DNA of 20,393 nt from a virus. The stretch spans positions 1 through 20,393 of the IMG/VR virus record IMGVR_UViG_3300010150_000250. One strand, written 5' to 3'. Below the pieces are notes generated by a model that had not been told where the DNA came from, ran no database searches, and saw only the letters and a program-made list of their open reading frames with translations. The position numbers were made by a program, and so were the translations under genes. Below, piece by piece: positions 16,792 through 20,393 of the stretch; the first letter of the stretch is position 1; each line of letters starts with the position of its first letter.

Positions 16792-16792
16792 T

Positions 16793-16978
16793 ATGAAATA
16801 TGTAAAAGTCGAAGGACAAGAAGGATTTGTGCGAGACATGGAAACTGGTGCAATTATTTGCACCAGCAAACCTCGCAAATCATTTTCCAATGAATTTAAA
16901 AATGTAGTAAGCGAAATAAATACTTTGAAGGAAGAAATGTCCGAAATCAAGTCCCTCCTTAAGCAGCTAATCAAATGA
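16793..16978 (+). CDS. Small coiled-coil protein (61 residues) between the baseplate giant and the tail fibre
   Basis: The reading frame is open from an ATG at 16778, but the ATG at 16793 is preferred. It starts MKYVKVEGQEGFVRDMETGA, the N-terminus I associate with small proteins of T4-like marine phages, and it begins two bases after the previous stop codon, which suits translational coupling. Residues 1-22 look like a short beta unit. Residues 33-61 are a Lys/Glu-rich helix with heptad-like hydrophobic spacing (V-x-x-I-x-x-L...M-x-x-I-x-x-L-L-x-x-L), a probable short coiled coil. Its stop codon overlaps the next start as ATGA. The function is unknown; an adaptor or chaperone for the neighbouring fibre or baseplate proteins is a guess from position and size. 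The gene contains a strong hairpin at 16845-16866. Confidence 0.85.
   Translation: MKYVKVEGQEGFVRDMETGAIICTSKPRKSFSNEFKNVVSEINTLKEEMSEIKSLLKQLIK
16845..16866 (+). other. Perfect 9-bp hairpin with TTAT loop inside the small gene
   Basis: CTGGTGCAA (16845-16853), loop TTAT, TTGCACCAG (16858-16866) is an exact inverted repeat with five G/C pairs in nine. It starts 52 bases after the preferred start codon. No T-run follows directly, so it is not a standard intrinsic terminator. It could act in RNA folding or processing between the giant gene and the fibre gene. Confidence 0.5.
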
Positions 16979-19900
16979 CACTACGTAACGTACCAAAGTC
17001 TCACACTCTTGAGCAGCAACGTTTGGAGATAAACGAAATTGCTGTAGATTTGGATACTGCTGTTGATGGAGTACAAACATTTGGTGGGGATAAAACTTTT
17101 ACTGGTGATGTAACATTTACTAGCGATGCTAGTTTTAATCAGGAGATACATTCCACGACAGGTGGATTAATATTAAAAACTGCAGATCAGATAACTCCTG
17201 GTCAGATGGTTACTGAAGCTGTCTTTGGTGGGTCGATGTATGTTCCATACGGTTTCAGTACGTACCCAATTACTAATTTTCCTGGCGGTGGTATTAGCGA
17301 GACATCAACTACTGATGGAATAACTATTACTAATGGTGGACAGATTTATATTTCTAATAGCGGTTCAAGTGCTCTTTGGAAAGGTAGAAAGTCTGGAACT
17401 GCTGGAATCACATCAGAAATCGATGCTCCTGGTAACGCCACATTTGCTGGAACTGTCACTGCTTTTGGTGGAGATTCCAGTGATTGGAATACTGCATATG
17501 GTTGGGGAGATCATAGTTCTGGTGGTTATGCTGCTGACACTAATGTTCCTAACTGGGATTCTGCATATGGATGGGGTGATCATGGTGCTGTAGGATATCT
17601 TACAGCAGAAGCAGATACGTTAGCATCTGTAACTGCTAGAGGTTCTATTACAAATGAAAACCTCACCTTTAATGGAACCACTACTCTCAATGATACTATT
17701 CAAATTGCTGACAACAAAGTAATGAACTTTGGTGCCAGTCAGGATGGTCGTATTGCTTATGTATCCTCTACAAACAGATTTATTGTAAGAGTTCCTGGTG
17801 GTGGTGGAGATTTAATTCTTGGTGCTGGTCCTGCGATTAGAATTACAAACGAGGATGGTCTAACTGACAGGGCAGTATTTACAGCTTCTGGCGCTACTCT
17901 TAATGGAAATATTAATCTTACTGGCAATATTGATGTAACTGGCACTGCAACTTTATCAGGAGTTACTTTCCCATCATCAACAGGAAGTAATGGAGAAGTC
18001 CTTACTAGTGATGGTGCTGGTGGAACAGCTTGGGGTCCTGCAGTTCCTTCTGGTAATTCGTCAGTTATTGCTCCAGTTGCATACGCTTTTGTAGATGTAA
18101 CTACTGCTGGTAGTGGCACTGGGATGTCTTGGGGTGCTTATGATTCAGCTAATGGTGAAATGGATTTCACCTTCAGCACTACCCAATCCGATGCAGACTA
18201 TTATGTACTAGCAGAAAGAGAGCAATACGATACTCATACTGTTAGTATAACTAACAAAACTACCACAGGATTTAAAGCAACGTGGTTGGGAAATGATGGT
18301 GTTTCGCCATTATCACCATCAACTTTTGGTGGAGTTCTTCTAGTTTATGCATCTACTCCTACCGTATCGGTTGTTGGAGGTGGTGGTGGATCTAATTATG
18401 TTTTACCTACAGCATCAGCTACGACTCTTGGTGGTCTTAAAGTTGGTTCTGGTTTAACCATTAATACTGGTGTCCTGTCAACATCTGGGTCGTCATCATA
18501 TAGTACGATATCTAATTTTCCTTCTGCTAGTACCAGTGAAGGATCTTTTGGATATGCAGATGACACCAACATCATGTATTACTCCAATGGAGTAAGTTGG
18601 ACCAGTCAAAGATTGGTAACTACAAATAGTACCACGTCTTCGGATTTTGCAACACTTCTAGGTAATACTCAACTTTCTTACGACATTAACGTTGTTGATT
18701 ACACCGCAGGAACTACGGCAGAGAATGACGTAAGAAAAATAATTAGGCTTGAAGATTCTGACGGCACTACAGATCAAATTGTTTTAGTTGCAGGAAATGG
18801 ACTAGAAATTAGCGATTCTGGTGATGAGATTCAATTTGATTTGTCTGCGAGCGTTGCAAACACTACATATTCCATCTCCGCAGAAACTGCATCAGGATCT
18901 GCAAATTCTAAACTTACTCTAACTGATAGTGATGGAACTACTGATGAGATTACGTTTGCTGGTGCTGACGGTTTACTTGTAGAAAGAACCGATGCTAATA
19001 CACTTACCTTCAGAGCACCATCTGGTGGCGGTGGTGCATCATATACAGCAGAAGAAGCACAAGATGCTGCAGCACTGTTATTCAATAACGGAACTCATAC
19101 TGGTATTACTTTTACATATGATGACGCTGCAAATAGTATCGATGCTGTAGTAACTGGTGGAGGTGGTGGAGGCACTACCTACGATTTGCTTGGTTCAAAT
19201 ACAACCAGTAACAATGCAATTCTTACATTGCGTGATGCTGCTAATAACGATGACACCATTGAATTTACAGGAAGTAACGGAACTGATATTACTTGGGATG
19301 GTGCTAATAAAAAAGTTACGATTAATAGCGTTGCTCCAGTCCAATCTGATTGGGATGCTACTACTGGATTAGCACAGATCCTCAACAAGCCATCTATTCC
19401 ATCTGCATATACATTACCTGCTGCTACAACATCTACACTTGGTGGTGTTATTCCTGACGGCACTACAATCACACTGGATGCTAATGGTAATATCGCTGCT
19501 GTGCCTGGTGGTTATACACTACCAATTGCTGCAGCAGGATCGCTAGGTGGTATTAAAGTTGGTTCTGGTTTATCTATTGATGCTGGAGGTGTTCTTACTG
19601 CTACAGGCGGTTCTAACGTACCACAGATTCAAGATCTTACGGGTACTACAACATCAATCGCTGATGACGCAACCGCAGAACTAAATATTACAGGTTACAA
19701 AGCGTATACTTTATTTAAAATTGAAACTGACGCTGCAGCATGGGTCAGAGTATATACTGATGATACTTCCAGAGATGCTGATCAAACTAGAAGTGAAGGA
19801 GCAGATCCTTCTCCTGGTAGTGGTGTTATTGCTGAAGTAAGAACTACTACAGCAGAATCTATATTAATTACTCCTGGTATTATGGGATTTAATAATGATA

Positions 19901-19998
19901 GTCCTAGAACAACTACAATTTATCTTTCAGTAACAAATAGAAGTGGATCCGCATCCACGGTTACCGTAACACTAACAGCACTACAGATCGGAGAATAA
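16975..19998 (+). CDS. Mosaic tail fibre protein (1007 residues)
   Basis: A short helical N-terminus (TLRNVPKSHTLEQQRLEINE, residues 2-21) resembles the attachment end of cyanophage fibres. It is followed by thin beta-repeat modules rich in Gly, Ser, Thr and Asp. Residues 171-180 and 194-203 repeat W(N/D)xAYGWGDH, 23 residues apart. LPxAxxxxLGG units lie at Tyr475, 812 and 847. Residues 795-810 contain a W-x-A-x-x-G-x-A-QILNKPSIP motif seen in many phage fibres. Oligo-Gly linkers sit at 468-472, 684-687 and 728-733. Residues about 881-1007 form a C-terminal module (YTLFKIETDAAAWVRVYTDD, then a GFNND motif) known to me from other cyanophage fibres. The receptor is unknown. The start overlaps the previous stop as ATGA with no Shine-Dalgarno site, so coupled translation is likely. 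Confidence 0.9.
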   Translation: MTLRNVPKSHTLEQQRLEINEIAVDLDTAVDGVQTFGGDKTFTGDVTFTSDASFNQEIHSTTGGLILKTADQITPGQMVTEAVFGGSMYVPYGFSTYPITNFPGGGISETSTTDGITITNGGQIYISNSGSSALWKGRKSGTAGITSEIDAPGNATFAGTVTAFGGDSSDWNTAYGWGDHSSGGYAADTNVPNWDSAYGWGDHGAVGYLTAEADTLASVTARGSITNENLTFNGTTTLNDTIQIADNKVMNFGASQDGRIAYVSSTNRFIVRVPGGGGDLILGAGPAIRITNEDGLTDRAVFTASGATLNGNINLTGNIDVTGTATLSGVTFPSSTGSNGEVLTSDGAGGTAWGPAVPSGNSSVIAPVAYAFVDVTTAGSGTGMSWGAYDSANGEMDFTFSTTQSDADYYVLAEREQYDTHTVSITNKTTTGFKATWLGNDGVSPLSPSTFGGVLLVYASTPTVSVVGGGGGSNYVLPTASATTLGGLKVGSGLTINTGVLSTSGSSSYSTISNFPSASTSEGSFGYADDTNIMYYSNGVSWTSQRLVTTNSTTSSDFATLLGNTQLSYDINVVDYTAGTTAENDVRKIIRLEDSDGTTDQIVLVAGNGLEISDSGDEIQFDLSASVANTTYSISAETASGSANSKLTLTDSDGTTDEITFAGADGLLVERTDANTLTFRAPSGGGGASYTAEEAQDAAALLFNNGTHTGITFTYDDAANSIDAVVTGGGGGGTTYDLLGSNTTSNNAILTLRDAANNDDTIEFTGSNGTDITWDGANKKVTINSVAPVQSDWDATTGLAQILNKPSIPSAYTLPAATTSTLGGVIPDGTTITLDANGNIAAVPGGYTLPIAAAGSLGGIKVGSGLSIDAGGVLTATGGSNVPQIQDLTGTTTSIADDATAELNITGYKAYTLFKIETDAAAWVRVYTDDTSRDADQTRSEGADPSPGSGVIAEVRTTTAESILITPGIMGFNNDSPRTTTIYLSVTNRSGSASTVTVTLTALQIGE
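17485..17583 (+). repeat. Two WxxAYGWGDH fibre repeats
   Basis: WNTAYGWGDH (171-180) and WDSAYGWGDH (194-203) are 23 residues apart. The unit recurs in many phage fibre proteins and probably forms a compact turn of the trimeric shaft. Confidence 0.85.
18397..18489 (+). repeat. LPxAxxxxLGG fibre repeat, copy 1
   Basis: YVLPTASATTLGGLKVGSGL (475-494) is followed by a GVLS strand. It is a common shaft unit of phage fibres and a near match to copies 2 and 3 downstream. Confidence 0.8.
19408..19620 (+). repeat. LPxAxxxxLGG fibre repeats, copies 2 and 3
   Basis: YTLPAATTSTLGGV (812-825) and YTLPIAAAGSLGGIKVGSGL (847-866) are 35 residues apart. Copy 3 shares GGIKVGSGL with GGLKVGSGL of copy 1, over 370 residues away, while copy 2 has lost that stretch. 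This suggests internal duplication and shuffling. Confidence 0.8.
19990..19994 (+). promoter_or_regulatory. Shine-Dalgarno site for the last gene
   Basis: GGAGA lies eight bases before the ATG at 20003 and inside the last codons of the fibre gene. It is the clearest ribosome site in the window and fixes this start. Confidence 0.7.
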
Positions 19999-20002
19999 TT
20001 AA

Positions 20003-20393
20003 ATGTCAGTTTTAAAATCAGTCATTGATGTAAACAATGGCAACACTGGATGGACAAAACAAAATTTAATGGATGCCTTTGAAACTGCATTGGGTAATCT
20101 AGGAATGAATGCAGGATCATCTGTAACTGGCGTTCCTCAAATTTGTGTGGCTCCTGGTGGAGAAAGTGTAACTTTAGGTGGGTCTATAGCCTCTTTTAAA
20201 GATGCTAATAATGCTGATTATCCAGCAAATCGTAACTGGGGTTCTCCTCAAATTAATATCTATGATGTGATTGAAGGACTAGCACCAACCACAATTAGCA
20301 TGGTTACCAATGGTGGAAACGGTACTGATTATATTATTTCAGGAACAGATAGAACTTCTTCATTTGCTGCTGCATCAGATCCTAGTATCGAAA
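20003..20393 (+). CDS. Probable fibre or baseplate-peripheral protein, 3' end outside window
   Basis: The first 130 codons of a frame that runs off the right edge start MSVLKSVIDVNNGNTGWTKQ. The N-terminal 35 residues contain an amphipathic helix (NLMDAFETALGNLGMN), then a G-rich beta section (APGGESVTLGGSI) and an INIYDVIEGLAP segment. The N-terminal layout (DxNNGNTGW, helix, GNLG) resembles small virion proteins of marine T4-like phages, and loosely the N-terminal attachment region of T4 gp10 and fibre proteins. I do not recognise a named family with confidence. It follows the fibre gene by four bases, with a good ribosome site, so it is probably co-transcribed and part of the same fibre assembly. 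Confidence 0.8.
   Translation, partial: MSVLKSVIDVNNGNTGWTKQNLMDAFETALGNLGMNAGSSVTGVPQICVAPGGESVTLGGSIASFKDANNADYPANRNWGSPQINIYDVIEGLAPTTISMVTNGGNGTDYIISGTDRTSSFAAASDPSIE

Noticed and set aside
16778-16792. Upstream ATG adding five residues to the small protein
   Set aside because: It would overlap the previous gene, and the MKYVKVEG start at 16793 fits the family N-terminus and the stop-start coupling.

Overview
The window looks like part of the late structural (baseplate and tail-fibre) region of a T4-like contractile-tailed marine phage, most likely a cyanophage of Prochlorococcus or Synechococcus, with a pelagiphage as the alternative. The support is a clear gp8 baseplate-wedge homologue, T4-type late-promoter sequences (TATAAATA), very large AT-rich virion genes all on the plus strand, and families typical of marine cyanomyoviruses (YHYH, DUF4815, fibres with an N-terminal LEQQRLEIN helix). 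No host gene, tRNA, integrase, insertion sequence or CRISPR array was seen.

Layout, left to right: (1) 1-6725, the 3' part (at least 2240 codons) of a giant baseplate/tail protein. It enters the window inside a YHYH domain and carries a cupredoxin-like domain, several beta-repeat families and a C-terminal GVTRG module. It sits immediately before gene 8, where T4 has gene 7. (2) 6726-6780, a short gap with two overlapping late promoters. (3) 6781-8646, gene 8 (baseplate wedge), 621 codons against 334 in T4; the extra length is inserted beta-repeats of the kinds found in both neighbours. (4) 8680-16791, a 2703-codon DUF4815-family virion protein. (5) 16793-16978, a 61-codon protein with a C-terminal coiled coil. 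(6) 16975-19998, a 1007-codon mosaic tail fibre overlapping gene 5 by ATGA. (7) 20003 to the right edge, the first 130 codons of another probable fibre or baseplate-peripheral protein, with a good Shine-Dalgarno site.

The genes are almost gapless (longest gap 55 bases), so they are probably one late transcription unit, boosted by the promoters before gene 8. Together they probably build the wedge periphery of the baseplate and the fibres hung on it. The most interesting points are the cupredoxin-like domain with partly retained copper ligands, a second degenerate copy, beta-repeats shared by three adjacent virion proteins including an enlarged gp8, and the small hairpin-containing gene between the two fibre-side giants. 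No defence, regulatory or otherwise wholly new system was seen; this is virion assembly DNA. Identifications come from reading motifs and remembered family features, not from searches.
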